From Chondrosia reniformis (lineage: Eukaryota; Porifera; Demospongiae; Chondrillida; Chondrillidae): a DNA stretch of 64,000 bases. This document shows, piece by piece, positions 34,808-48,000 of this stretch (the stretch's first letter is position 1; every line of letters begins with the position of its first letter). The translations under genes were made by a program, and so were the position numbers. Location of the stretch: positions 568,501-632,500 of the forward strand of contig OX359193.1 of assembly GCA_947172415.1 (NCBI GenBank), read 5' to 3'. A model generated the notes under the pieces. It ran no database searches and was not told the DNA's origin. It was given only the letters and a program-made list of their open reading frames with translations.

Positions 34808-36564
34808 CACTCATACAGATTGCCTTATTTGTAACTTCATTTTCCTGTTAAGCAGATCTTTTATTGTGAATTCAAGTTGACCTTTGACCTTTGGTACTAT
34901 AGACTTGACTAGTCAGCTGCTACAACTAACCAATTGATAGAAATTTGATGGTGGAAGTTTGAAGTATTTGACTAAGATTCCTTTAATCTTTTAATTCTGA
35001 AATAATACAGTTAAGCATTACCTTGAATGATACATAATGTATTCAGGTAAAGAGATGGATGGAAAATGAAGTTATTGTATCCCATAGTAGACAAAAGGTA
35101 TATAGAAGTAGCTAGTTTTTAAGTAGTGCAGTTTTAATATATATCTTTTCATTCATTAGACATCAAAAACTACTATGTATGCATATTGAAAATGTACTTA
35201 TAACTCAGAAATCAGTAGAGAAATCAGTAGAGAGATACTAACAATATTTTATATATAGCAAATGTGACACTAACAATATGTACACCAACCCCATTTTAAT
35301 CATAATTATGTCTATGAGATTAATTGTTTTAGTATATATAATTAAATAGGTAGGTTGTATATTGCTAGGGACGTTACAAGGATATTAATGTTCTTTTTAA
35401 AAGTTGTGAATCATTTATAGATAATTCTTGTTGTTGCGAATTATAAATTGCATTTGGTGTTAGCACTGTTGCTTTGAAATTTACAATTCAATTCATATGT
35501 AACTGTTGTACACCTGTTAAATCTAATGGCTATATAGGAATCCTTATATAACCAGCCATAAAATAAAATTGTCGTTTTTAGATTGTTCATGATCATCTCA
35601 GAGAAGAGCTAGAGGTTATATATACAATGTGTGGTCTCTTGGTGATGTGCCCTGTCAAAAAATGAGGTTTCGTGGTATAGGAAGTTCAACACTCGATCTG
35701 CGCACGTCATTAACTTAATTGCATCATATTTTATAACTTATAATTGCGTATACCTCCGTGTTACTTGCGCGAAAATTTGTTCTTCTCGTAGCCGTAAGGG
35801 ACAAGGGTTTCGTATATACCGGTTGGTTACATATACATTTAGCAAATCATGAAATACTCGGTAGCTGTTACTTTAAAGATTTCAGTAGCAATCTTTTTAT
35901 TGTGTTCTTTGTCCGGAATCAAAAAAACAAGTGAGTGTATAGCAAGTATATTTAGCGTCGAAATCTATATATACCTCCACGTATAGATAGAAAATTTATA
36001 TGTAATAGAGTTTCTTGTAAAATTGTATTTAGAGCGTATAGCTTATAATGCAATTTAATGACGAAGATTTGTATACTATTTAAAACGAGCCGTTCGACGA
36101 ATATAATACGTATAATCTATACTAGCTATCCGGATCTATAACTACAATCAAGTACTGCGACTAACTTGCACTACTATATTATAAAATAAATTTGATTCTC
36201 TAGTTTTTCTAGTAGTCAGAGCATTTTGTAACTTGCACTGTGCAGTACTTGATTGTAGTTTTACACAAATTAGTCGCCTCATTGTGCACACATGCACCAA
36301 ATGTAGACTGTCTCCTGCTGGCAAACTTGAGCAATAGCTTACTGATTGTAAATTATACCACATGGTATACGAATTACATTTTCAGGTAGGTCTTAAATAC
36401 GCGTGTTACATTAAATCTAAAAAGAACTGGTCTTTTAAATATCTTTATAGTTACCAAGCACAGCAGATTTGCTGTATATATACATTGAGAGGGAGACTAA
36501 TAAGACCATAAAGTTTGATTCCATTTATGAGGTTCAGGATGTGTATAGCTTTTCCCTATAAGTA
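34808..36564. other. Intergenic between DGCR8 and the mucin-GAIN receptor
   Basis: AT-rich. It contains a possible alternative first exon (35849-35930) and a remnant at about 36120-36245 with the TTGTAACTTGCACTG terminus and ACAATCAAGTACT seen also near 16385. Otherwise nothing recognised. Confidence 0.5.
35849..35930 (+). CDS. Candidate alternative first exon encoding a signal peptide
   Basis: ATG at 35849 opens MKYSVAVTLKISVAIFLLCS followed by LSGIKKT and a strong GTGAGTG donor at 35931, phase 1. This is the same phase as the exon at 36565-36628, so either could splice to the mucin exon at 37094 and give a different signal peptide. It could instead start an unrelated small gene. Confidence 0.45.
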
Positions 36565-39500
36565 ATGGGTCTAGGAAATAGTCTGTTTTCCTTAGCGCTC
36601 ATGCTGACATCAGCAATGCTATCAGAAAGTAAGTAGTACTCTCTAATTAGAGATGGTCTATATATACAAGCAAGTTGATACTGTAAATCATGATATAAAA
36701 TTTAAACATCATTTTCTGTGGATGTGGTTGACATGCTTATAACTTAAGCTAAGGAAAAATAGACCATTTAGACTTATTACTTGGGTAAAGAGGTTTTATT
36801 GATGTGTGCATGGATATAGCTTATATCAATGCATGTTTCTTCCTTTTTATAATATATGTATGTACATTGCAGGACAGATGTTTCTGAGAGTATATACCAC
36901 GTACCTTCCACCAGTCTTCTCTAAATCTTGAAAAGTAATTAGCCATGTAAATATTTTTGTAAGAAGTAATTTTGGAGCAATGCATGTTATATATATATAA
37001 ATGATAGCTCTGTATGTTTATTCTAATTAGACACAATTATACCAAATATAGATGTACATTTGTCCATTTTTATTATTTTTATTTCTTTTAAGATGGTCAG
37101 AACATAACTAAACAAGTGATTTCAATGGATAGTTCAACTTCAGTTGGACCTACTGCATCAAGCTCAGTTGAAGCTACCGCATCAAGCTCAGTTGAAGCTA
37201 CTGCATCAAGCTCAGTTGAACCAACGGTATCAAGCTCAGTTGAAGCTACGGCATCAAACTCAGTTGAAGCTACCACATCAAGCTCAGTTGAAGCTACCAC
37301 ATCAAGCTCAGTTGAAGCTACCACATCAAGCTCAGTTGAAGCTACCACATCAAGCTCAGTTGAAGCTACCACATCAAGCTCAGTTGAAGCTACCACATCA
37401 AGCTCAGTTGAAGCTACCACATCAAGCTCAGTTGAAGCTACCACATCAAGCTCAGTTGGACCTACCACATCAAGCTCAGTTGGACCTACCACATCAAGCT
37501 CAGTTGAACCTACAGCATCAAGCTCAGTTGAACCTACAGCATCAAGCTCAGTTGGACCTACCACATCAAGCTCAGTTGAAGCTACCACATCAAGCTCAGT
37601 TGGACCTACCGCATCAAGCTCAGTTGAACCTACCGCATCAAGCTCAGTTGAACCTACAGCATCAAGCTCAGTTGAACCTACGGCATCAAGCTCAGTTGAA
37701 GCTACCACATCAACCTCAGTTGAATCTACCACATCAAGCTCAGTTGAAGCTACCACATCAAGCTCAGTTGGACCTACCACATCAAGCTCAGTTGAACCTA
37801 CCACATCGAGCTCAGTTGAAGCTACCACATCAAGCTCAGTTGAACCTACAGCATCAAGCTCAGTTGAACCTACGGCATCAAGCTCAGTTGAAGCTACCAC
37901 ATCAAGCTCAGTTGGACCTACCACATCAACCTCAGTTGGACCTACCACATCAAGCTCAGTTGAAGCTACCACATCAAGCTCAGTTGAAGCTACCACATCA
38001 AGCTCAGTTGCAGCTACCACATCAAGCTCAGTTGAAGCTACCGCATCAACCTCAGTTGAAGCTACCACATCAAGCTCAGTTGGACCTACCACATCAAGCT
38101 CAGTTGGACCTACCACATCAAGCTCAGTTGAAGCTACCACATCAAGCTCAGTTGGACCTACCACATCAAGCTCAGTTGGACCTACCACATCAAGCTCAGT
38201 TGAACCTACAGCATCAAGCTCATTTGAACCTACAGCATCAAGCTCAGTTGGACCTACCACATCAAGCTCAGTTGAAGCTACCACATCAAGCTCAGTTGGA
38301 CCTACCGCATCAAGCTCAGTTGAACCTACGGCATCAAGCTCAGTTGAACCTACGGCATCAAGCTCAGTTGAAGCTACCACATCAAGCTCAGTTGGACCTA
38401 CCACATCAAGCTCAGTTGAAGCTACCACATCAAGCTCAGTTGAAGCTACCACATCAAGCTCAGTTGGACCTACCACATCAAGCTCAGTTGAAGCTACCAC
38501 ATCGAGCTCAGTTGAAGCTACCACATCAAGCTCAGTTGAACCTACAGCATCAAGCTCAGTTGAACCTACGGTATCAAGCTCAGTTGAAGCTACCACATCA
38601 AGCTCAGTTGGACCTACCACATCAACCTCAGTTGGACCTACCACATCAAGCTCAGTTGAAGCTACCACATCAAGCTCAGTTGAAGCTACCACATCAAGCT
38701 CAGTTGCAGCTACCACATCAAGCTCAGTTGAAGCTACCACATCAAGCTCAGTTGAAGCTACCACATCAAGCTCAGTTGAACCTACAGCATCAAGCTCAGT
38801 TGAAGCTACCACATCAAGCTCAGTTGAAGCTACCACATCAAGCTCAGTTGAACCTACCACATCAAGCTCAGTTGAAGCTACCACATCGAGCTCAGTTGGA
38901 CCTACTGCATCAAGCTCAGTTGAAGCTACCACATCAAGCTCAGTTGAAGCTACCACATCAAGCTCAGTTGCAGCTACCACATCAAGCTCAGTTGAAGCTA
39001 CCACATCAAGCTCAGTTGAAGCTACCACATCAAGCTCAGTTGAACCTACCACATCAAGCTCAGTTGAACCTACCACATCAAGCTCAGTTGAACCTACCAC
39101 ATCAAGCTCAGTTGAAGCTACCACATCAAGCTCAGTTGAAGCTACCACATCAAGCTCAGTTGAAGCTACCACATCAAGCTCAGTTGAAGCTACCACATTG
39201 AGCTCAGTTGGACCTACCACATCAAGCTCAGTTGAAGCTACCACATCAAGCTCAGTTGAAGCTACCACATCAAGCTCAGTTGGACCTACCACATCAAGCT
39301 CAGTTGGACCTACCACATCAAGCTCAGTTGAAGCTACCACATCAAGCTCAGTTGCAGCTACCACATCAAGCTCAGTTGCAGCTACCACATCAAGCTCAGT
39401 TGCAGCTACCACATCAAGCTCAGTTGAACCAACAGCATCAAGCTCAGTTGAAGCTACCACATTGAGCTCAGTTGAAGCTACCACATCAAGCTCAGTTGAA

Positions 39501-42500
39501 CCTACAGCATCAAGCTCAGTTGGACCTACCGCATCAAGCTCAGTTGAAGCTACAACATCAAGCTCAGTTGGACCTACCGCATCAAGCTCAGTTGAAGCTA
39601 CCACATCAAGCTCAGTTGAACCTACCGCATCAAGCTCAGTTGAAGCTACAACATCAAGCTCAATTGAAGCTACCACATCAAGCTCAGTTGAACCTACGGC
39701 ATCAAGCTCAGTTGAATCTACCACATCAAGCTCAGTTGAACCTACGGCATCAAGCTCAGTTGGACCTACCGCATCAAGCTCAGTTGAAGCTACCACATCA
39801 AGCTCAGTTGGACCTACCGCATCAAGCTCAGTTGAAGCTACAACATCAAGCTCAGTTGAAGCTACCACATCAAGCTCAGTCGAACCTACGGCATCAAGCT
39901 CAGTTGAAGCTACCACATCAAGCTTAATTACTATTGGACCAACTCCACAACCAATAGAGGGTGGGTCAATATGTATGTGTTACATTTCAGTGTAACAACA
40001 TGTCAACTTAATTATAGATTACACCACATGCAGTAATTAATAATGAATTTATATATATGAAGGACACATGTACGAAAATTTCAACATTGTTTTAATAGTT
40101 TACTAGCAATTCACTGTCTTCTTGAAGTAGAGTAATTTAAACAAGCTTATGTAGTTCAAAAGAAGGCAGATGAATGTACGCATGTATACTGTATGTGTAT
40201 ATATATAGGAAGATATATGTGTGCATAATACTTCTTCAGAGTACATGGCACATCTGATGATATAGGTGCGACTCAAGGTTTGAACTGTATTTCTTGTATA
40301 CTTATAAAGGTTGCACTGAAGATATCACAAAGTACACGAATGAGGTGAATCTGACATGGCCAGTAACAGAACTCAATGCTACAGCAACACTTTCCTGTCC
40401 ATGTTCGGACAATTCCACTTCACTCTTCAATCTCACCAGAAAGTGTCATGGAAACGGAACATGGGGAGTGGTCTACACTGAGCAATGTCAGCTATTATAC
40501 GTCTGTGGAAATGTAATTGGCTTTAGCTATGAATGAGTATAGTATATGACAGTTTGTATAGAAATATAGCTTCACTAGAAGTAATACATATACAAAGTAT
40601 AATTAATCTTTTATATCTAGTCTATTAATCTTCTAGTCTATTAATCTTCTAGTCTATTAATCTTCTTCTTCTAGTCCATGGAGACAATTCTGGAGAAGTA
40701 CTCAAATAAAACAGCTAATGAGCATTTGAATGTAATTGAGGTATCATCCATAATCTATGCAGTGAGAGTGCTAGCATCAGTTGACAGTGTCTATAACAAT
40801 AGTGTAAGTATACCTTATAGACTGTACATTTAGAATTACATGCTGTACGAGAATGTTATTATTTTATGTGCATGACAATAGTTACTTTTTCTTGTCTTTC
40901 TACATCATCCTTCACAGACAAGGGATACACTGTTGAAAATACTGGATAACATTTTAGATGTAGATGCCAGTATATTGGAGATCATAGGTAGTAACCCTCA
41001 TTTAACTCTCAGGTACATATGAACATGTAATATAATATGTACACACCCCTTCACATGTCACACCCCTTCACATGTCACACCCCTTCACATGTCACACCCC
41101 TCACATGTCACACCCCTTCACATGTCACACCCCTTCACATGTCACACCCCTTCACATGTCACACCCCTCACATGTCACACCCCTTCACATGTCACACCCC
41201 TTCACATGTCACACCCCTCACATGTCACACCCCTCACATGTCACACCCCTCACATGTCACTCCCCTTCACATGTCACACCCCTCACATGTCACACCCCTT
41301 CACATGTCACACCCCTCACATGTCACACCCCTTCACATGTCACACCCCTCACATGTCACACCCCTTCACATGTCACACCCCTCACATGTCACACCCCTTC
41401 ACATGTCACACCCCTCACATGTCACACCCCTCACATGTCACACCCCTTCACATGTCACACCCCTTCACATGTCACACCCCTCACATGTCACACCCCTTCA
41501 CATGTCACACCCCTTCACATGTCACGCCCCTTCACATGTCACACCTCTCACATGTCACTCCCCTTCACATGTCACACCTCTCACATGTCACACCCCATCA
41601 CATGTCACTCCCTTCACATGTCACACCCCTCACATGTCACACCCTTCACATGTCACACCTCTCACATGTCACACCCCTCACATGTCACTCCCCTTCACAT
41701 GTCACTCCCCATGTGCATACACACTCCTTCATTTACACAACCTTTGTGCATTCTTTAGTAGCTAACAGACTCACTGTGTACGTGTACATTTGTGGGTAAG
41801 CAGACTTTACTATAAATCTGTTCTGTTTGTTCAAGGTTTATGGAGTCAATTGATATCATATCCAAATTAGCCAGCGAGTCCTTTACCTATTCTGGTAAAA
41901 TGATGCAAATTAGTGTGATGATAAAGGAGGCATCTGTAATCCTAGGGAATGGATTATTGTCAAACCTGGGTAAAGGTGGAATTATCTTGCCAAAGTCTCT
42001 GTTTGAAGAAGGGACTTTCAGGGTAGGGTTTATTGCATTTCGAGGAGACAGTGTTACCATATTTGGAAAGTCACACAGTCAGGCAACAGTTGGTAGTGAC
42101 ATATTTGGAGCTACAGTTTATGATAGAAAAAGTCCAGTTGAAGGATTGGAAAATCCTGTCAAAATTTATTTTCATAAGACCACAGTAAGTCTCCTTATAC
42201 TTGATCAAATAGCTGCAGTTATGTGAAATTACAGATATTTGTACATTTGTGGAATTCCCAGAAACAGCTATATACCGTATGGACCTAAATTTTCGTGGTT
42301 TTCGGTTTTTCACACTTTTCGCGTTTTTATTTTCGCAGATGATTAGTCCCACGAAAATTTAGGTCCATATGGTATCAGGCCCAGTGGTAAAGAAAAATAT
42401 GGAGAAAACCCTTGTATCCTCATCCAAAGCTCTCACCAGGTATAGTATGGGCCTTTTATTCTAAAGTAGATGTAGGATATTGAAAATGGTGTATTAGGTC

Positions 42501-44215
42501 CTTATCTGCTGATAAGGAAACCACAAGCTTTTTAGCTATAATTTGGGAGTACTTATAGTGGAGTAGCCATGCATTTAGACATACCATGTACTGATGAGTT
42601 ATAATAAAGACAAAATAGCTGTCTGTGACTCGACCATCTTTTTGAGTGGCTAGGGGGAGATTCTGGTTCTCATTAAGTGAACTTTGGTTCCACCCATTAG
42701 CTCATCGAGCTCCTCAGGAGACATGAGTGGGTGGAGTAAATCCAGAGTTCACTGAAGAGATATTAGGTTATTCATGGCAATGTTTACCCTTGTCTCCTAT
42801 GCAGTCTGATGAAGGGACTGTATCTTGCAGGTTCTGGGACCCAAGCAGCAGTGGAGGTACATATATAATGCTGTATAGTATAATATATACATAAGATACT
42901 TATATACATAATAATAATAATTATTCATATACAGTATATACATATATACAGATACATGAATACGCACATACAGAATATAGACGTATACGTACGTACGTAC
43001 TTATACATGATACATGATGTGGTGCTTATATTTCTGAAGTTAGGGATTAAACAAATGAGATCGATATACAGTAGTTTGATGTAGTACTTCAATATATGCA
43101 TAATATTATATATAATGACTGCTTTTGTTCAATTTGAGGTGTGTGGAATGGAAGGGGTTGTTCAAAAGTTTTTGAAACATCAACCACTGTCACATGTCAT
43201 TGCAACCATCTCACCAACTTTGCTCTTCTTAGATTACCAGTAAGTTCCAGTACATCAAAGAGCCTATATTGCCTCTAGTTACAGTATATACATAACATTT
43301 ATATGCAAGCAATGCCCTATATAAAAATTACCAGCCAGCTGATGAGGCAAACCCTACTCATTAATTAACCAACCACCATATTTGGTTATGATAGAGTACC
43401 AGTTCTACAGAGCGTTCAGTTCCAGTCTTGGCAATTGTGCTTCCAGTGATACTAGGTGTGGTAGTACTTCTTGTACTAATTGTAGCTGTTGTAATCCTTG
43501 TAATGCGATGGTGAGTATGTATACCTATATGAGAAGTAACAGTATATATATGTATAAAGAGTGGAATATACACACATAATGTATTCAAGTTATACATTAC
43601 AATAGTATGTAGTTTAGCAATCTAAACTATATAAATAAATTAGTGTATGATCCATGAACCCAATATATATATATATAAATATTATTTTATAAAGTATATA
43701 TATATAAATATCATATTGTAGTCAATAAAGTGCTGTGGGTTGAAACATGCTCATGGAATCATCATAATCATATAAATATGTGCAAAGTCTGCACATTAAC
43801 CTAAACACTTGTTTTTTTAATTTTATTGTTTATTCAGGAAAATGGCAGTTTACTTTCCATTCATTCACTTGTATATACGTATATATACTGTATTTGTCTG
43901 AATAGAAGCCCTGGCTTCTATTTTGTTCCAGTCATTTTTGACCTGGCCTCAATTCGAGCTGGGCTTCTATTCGAACCAGCTTCTATACAATTGTATATAA
44001 ATATATACGTACATCTTTGTATACGTATATATTTTAGGAGGAGAAGGCGTGCAAAGTGGAGGGCAATGGAGAAGGAATCCGAAGCCACAATGTTAACAGA
44101 GCTTGCAGAAATAGACAAGTATACTGAAATAAAAGGTAGTGAAGTGGAGGATAAAGATAACTTCGAAGGTCCACCCTCTTCTCCTGGCTATAAATACTAC
44201 ACGTCTGATCTTTGA
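36565..44215 (+). CDS. Mucin-repeat receptor with GAIN/GPS, one TM and short tail
   Basis: The first exon, 36565-36628 (MGLGNSLFSLALMLTSAMLS), is a signal peptide. A giant exon (about 37094-39960) holds roughly 115 copies of an 8-residue Ser/Thr-rich unit (SSSVEATT). An exon at about 40310-40525 has N-glycosylation sites and an adhesion-GPCR hormone-receptor-like pattern (LTWPVTELNATATLSCPC, KCHGNGTW). Exons at 40676-40803 and 40919-40988 form the GAIN subdomain-A region. Exon 41837-42186 is GAIN subdomain B (ILPKSLF, GFIAFRG, LENPVKIYFHKT). GPS exons near 42806-42857 (CRFWDPSSSG) and 43140-43240 (GRGCSKVF, CHCNHLTNFALL) keep the HL/T cleavage site. The membrane helix is at 43395-43512 (VLAIVLPVILGVVVLLVLIV). 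The tail, from 44038, has a basic stretch (RRRRAK), YTEI and a C terminus TSDL, stop at 44213-44215. All tail junctions keep frame, so it is a single-pass protein, like the receptor at 11-28 kb. Confidence 0.85.
37133..39930 (+). repeat. 24-bp coding tandem array, about 115 copies
   Basis: Unit TCAAGCTCAGTTGAAGCTAC plus CACA; variable positions are mainly the E/G-A/P pair (VEAT, VEPT, VGPT, VAAT). Blocks of several units recur in the same order (for instance near 37.7-38.0 and 38.5-38.8 kb), showing duplications larger than one unit. The opposite strand and a second plus-strand frame are also largely stop-free. Confidence 0.95.
41040..41710. repeat. 16/17-bp minisatellite, CACATGTCACACCCC unit
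   Basis: About 40 copies of CCCCTTCACATGTCACA and its one-base-shorter form CCCCTCACATGTCACA in an intron of the mucin-GAIN receptor. Long open frames across it are artefacts. Confidence 0.92.
42272..42375. mobile_element. 104-bp hairpin MITE
   Basis: Ends ATACCGTATGGACCTAAATT and AATTTAGGTCCATATGGTAT are complementary over about 27 bp, extending to TTTCGTGG/CCACGAAA. It interrupts a dispersed repeat whose uninterrupted form is at about 13018 (CCAGAAACAG...GGCCCAGT). Confidence 0.85.
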
Positions 44216-45009
44216 GATGGATGGCAGATGTAGAGTATCTTAACTTCAATTTTACATTATTTCTTGTTGCTAACACTTTAGGACTGCATGTTTGTATAGG
44301 CACATGTGTGTATATATGCATATAGCAGCTGTTTCATTGGCTCAATAGACAGTTGAGTAGTTAAATGTAACAGTAGCTTAATTTAGCATGAGTTTACATG
44401 TGAGTGATGAGTAGAATGCTCTAGTCAACTTACAAACTAGAGATGTAAAGCTAATGCCGTATTTAAAAGAGATAAGAAAATGACTTCATTTCTTGTGTAA
44501 TCTTTCCTAAAGGTCACACATGACTAGAGGGTCAATGCATTTGTCTCATATTACACGGCCAGAGCTTCACAATGCACAACAGAGTAGGTATTTCTGAGCA
44601 GGGTAGAGTAGAAGACCACGCAGCATGACCAAGGAACAGAGTGGGCCTTTGTTTTGCGTGTACTTGAACCAAAATTTGTACATATAATCTATTTGACGAG
44701 TTGTAGGTTGTGAAATGAATTGTGATTATGGCATATGGCAGGCAGTAAGAGGATTCTGTTTGTAGTTCTGCTGTATATGACGATGTATCTTCTAGCTCTA
44801 TGTAGCTGTTCTGTTAGTGCTGTTGTGTTAAATCTCAAAATTGTAATATATATAACCAGCAATTATCACAAAATTCAACAAATACATAAACAAACATGTA
44901 TAACTTCAACTAAACAAAGAGACAAATGTTGGGAAGTTGATTGTTACAATTAAAGAATGAAGTATTAATTTACAACAATAATCATGAAGATGAAGCTGGC
45001 TATTTGACA
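44216..45009. other. Convergent intergenic region, 3' ends of the mucin-GAIN receptor and strawberry notch
   Basis: About 790 bp. Nothing conserved recognised. A 72-codon frame at 44735 with a hydrophobic start was judged a chance ORF. Probably two 3' UTRs. Confidence 0.5.
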
Positions 45010-48000
45010 TCAAAGGAGAAAGCTAGTAGGGGCAGAGTCTAAGGGTTTGCCAGGATCTAAGTGTTCCTCACCAGCAACCTGTCTTGCCAGTGTAGTCAAA
45101 GTCTTGTGAAGGTCAGAGAGGCAGGATGTAGGGATCTCAATACCTAGTACAGTAAAGGGATCCCTTTGAATGATACACGAGCATCACATGGTTGTCACAT
45201 GAGCATCACATAGGTGTCACATTTAGTATCAATGGTTGTCACATGAGCATCACATAGGTGTCACATTAGTATCAATGGTTGTCACATAAGCATAAGCATC
45301 ACATGGGTGTCACATGAGCATCACATGGGTGTTACATAGTGTCACATGAGCATCACATGGGTGTCACATGAGTATCACATGGGTGTCACATGAGCATCAA
45401 ATGAGTGTCACATGAGCATCACATGAGTATGACATGGGTGTCACATGAGCATCAAATGGGTGTCACATGAGCATCAATGGGTGTCACATGAGCATCACAT
45501 GGGTGTTACAGGAGTACAAACTAACCAACTAATTTCCTTCCTTCCCTTGTTTGTATTCGGACAATCTGCATCTTGTAGTTCTGAGAGTGATGTCTACTGA
45601 AGACACCTTCCAAATGGTTCCATATTCCAAGAACAGAACCACTAAGTATGAAGTGCTCCCTTCTTCTCAAACCAACATTACAAGTACCAAACAGGGACAA
45701 CTTACATTTCCCCAACCTACGTAGGCATGGCAACAGGAAACAGTGGTACAAGCAGATGTGGAAGAACAGGAAGCAAGATAAAAAAGTGAGGTTAGAAAAT
45801 AGGAAGTGACATTCATGGGAAAGGTCGGAGAACAGGAAGTGAAGTGAAAAAGGTGAGAGAGGTATGTAGCTTGGCATACTACGTACATGTTTGGATTACA
45901 AGTATGTCATACAATGAAACCTTACGTGTACAAGTGTTGGCAAAATTTATTGGACGAAGTATACTGATGTTCCCACCACACTTGAGCTTCCTCTGGGGTA
46001 ACCTAGCAACATAAATCAATTAATAAGTTAGATTGTGAAATCAGCCAATATCTGTAATTAGTCCTTCAACTTGATGGTATTGCGCAACCTTTTGGCCAAT
46101 GAGCTCTTATAAAGGTCTTAAGAAGATAATACCTTTTTGTATTTTGCTTGTATAGCTGATAGTTTTTCATGCTTAGCTGATACTCCAGTGTTGGGTCTTG
46201 TTATGAGGTAGAGATTCTCTTTGACATCAGCACTCTTCACAAGAATGGCCATCTTCCGGTCCATTGCATACACCTAACACGGGACACAAAGGTGACACTG
46301 GATTGATAGCCACTAACAATGAAATTATAGTGGTGGAAATATTAAGCAGTGTAGAACCAGCCATATCTTAAGTTGATTGTGAAACTACATTTATCTAGAG
46401 CGATGCATGCATGAACTAAAAAGGAAATCGGTCATCACTCCATAGGGAATGAACCAGACCATTTCCTTATATGGGAATGAACCAGACCACTTCCTTATAT
46501 GGGAACGAGCCAGATCACTTCCTTATATGGGAATGAGCCAGACCACTTCCTTATATGGGAATGAGCCAGACTCACTCTTTTGGATATATAGAACCCTTCT
46601 CCTGGCTGCCTCTCATGTTCTAGCCTATCCACAGCTGATTGATATGAGACACCTCGCTCTATCAGTACCTTAACAAAGAAAACAAACTACACTCAGACCA
46701 TATGACAGGAAGCATGCAGGGATATGAACAGGAAGTAGACAGGTTGGCAGGAAGCAAACACACTGGTAGGAAACAGAAAGATTGACAGCAGTCTAAAGAG
46801 AGACTAACAGCCATTACTTTGTTTAAATAGGTTGTAGCAGTCCTAAAGGCTGGGTCTCCAATAAACTCTTCAGTTGTCACTATTTCAACATTCTCACCTC
46901 CGCTTCCAAAATCTACAGAATTTCAAACCACATTGGACTACAAAATCACTCTACGCACTGTGTTCATGCGACGAAGGTAGAGCCAACTCACCGACAATAC
47001 CCCCATCCCACTTCCCCATTCGCTTGGCCTGTAATATTAAGAGGTTTAGAGTGTCAGTGAAGTAACTGAATATTTGATTTTGAAGCTTAACAGGAACTCC
47101 CAGAAGTCGATTGAGGAACTTTGAGATGTTGGAAGCATCTGTCAATTTTGGAATAGGAAATGTGAAAAAGAACTTTAAGAACAGATTAGCAAATCAAAGA
47201 CAGCTTCCTAAGTTACAAGCTACACCTACCTTTGTCCATGTCCACTTTTCCAGAATATTCATTTCTGTGTAGCAACCCTGCTCCAATTAGAGCGGTCGTA
47301 GCTCCTATTGCAAGACAAGTAGACATGACTGGATGAACTGATCTCTCAGAGAGAAGAGAAGAGTGGTAGAACAGTTCTTCAACACTAGCAGCCTCGGCAA
47401 TGGCTTACTAGTCTAGATGAGCTAGCTGAGGCTAGAATATCATCTTAGCTACTATCTCAATAAGGCTCTTTTTACAAGTCATAATTCACTTTTTGATATC
47501 CACTTACTACTGAAGAAGTCAGCATTGTAGTCCTGTCCCGAGACTAGAGGCTTTGAAATGCCCACTACAGACTGAAGAACAAGTTCCAGCGCTGCTCTGC
47601 CGTACTGCATGGAAAGTAGGAAGGAAGGGGAGGGTAGCTGAATTATTATCAGAGTAACCAGAATATTAATGAGGGGCTCTTCTTGTGTATACCTTAGTAT
47701 CAATGTTGAATCTACTCAGATCGCGGGTCTCCCCTGCTCTCCTGTCACCATGTGTCAGTGCACCCTAGCACACATCACACATCACACAATCAGATATATG
47801 TACGTACATACTGGAATGATATCCACCACTCTATGTAGCACATATATGTAGGTGGGAATATGATCTCAGTGCGCTTACCAGGCTCTCCAGTCTCTTAGAG
47901 ACAGTTGAGGCAAACCTTTTCTCCCCTGCAAGTGCTGAAATGAGGAAGACATATTCAGGAGCTGAGGTCTGGTTGGACCTGTGAGTACGACCTGTAGGAG

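Noticed and set aside
37097-39916. 939-codon minus-strand frame (ELDVVAST repeats)
   Set aside because: Shadow of the stop-free 24-bp mucin unit; no signal peptide, splice context or non-repeat part on that strand.
41037-41799. Three overlapping frames of HMSHPFTCHTP repeats
   Set aside because: Intronic 16/17-bp minisatellite; mixed unit lengths keep all frames open.
44735-44953. 72-codon plus-strand frame with hydrophobic N terminus
   Set aside because: No conserved motif, AT-driven hydrophobicity, inside a convergent 3' region.
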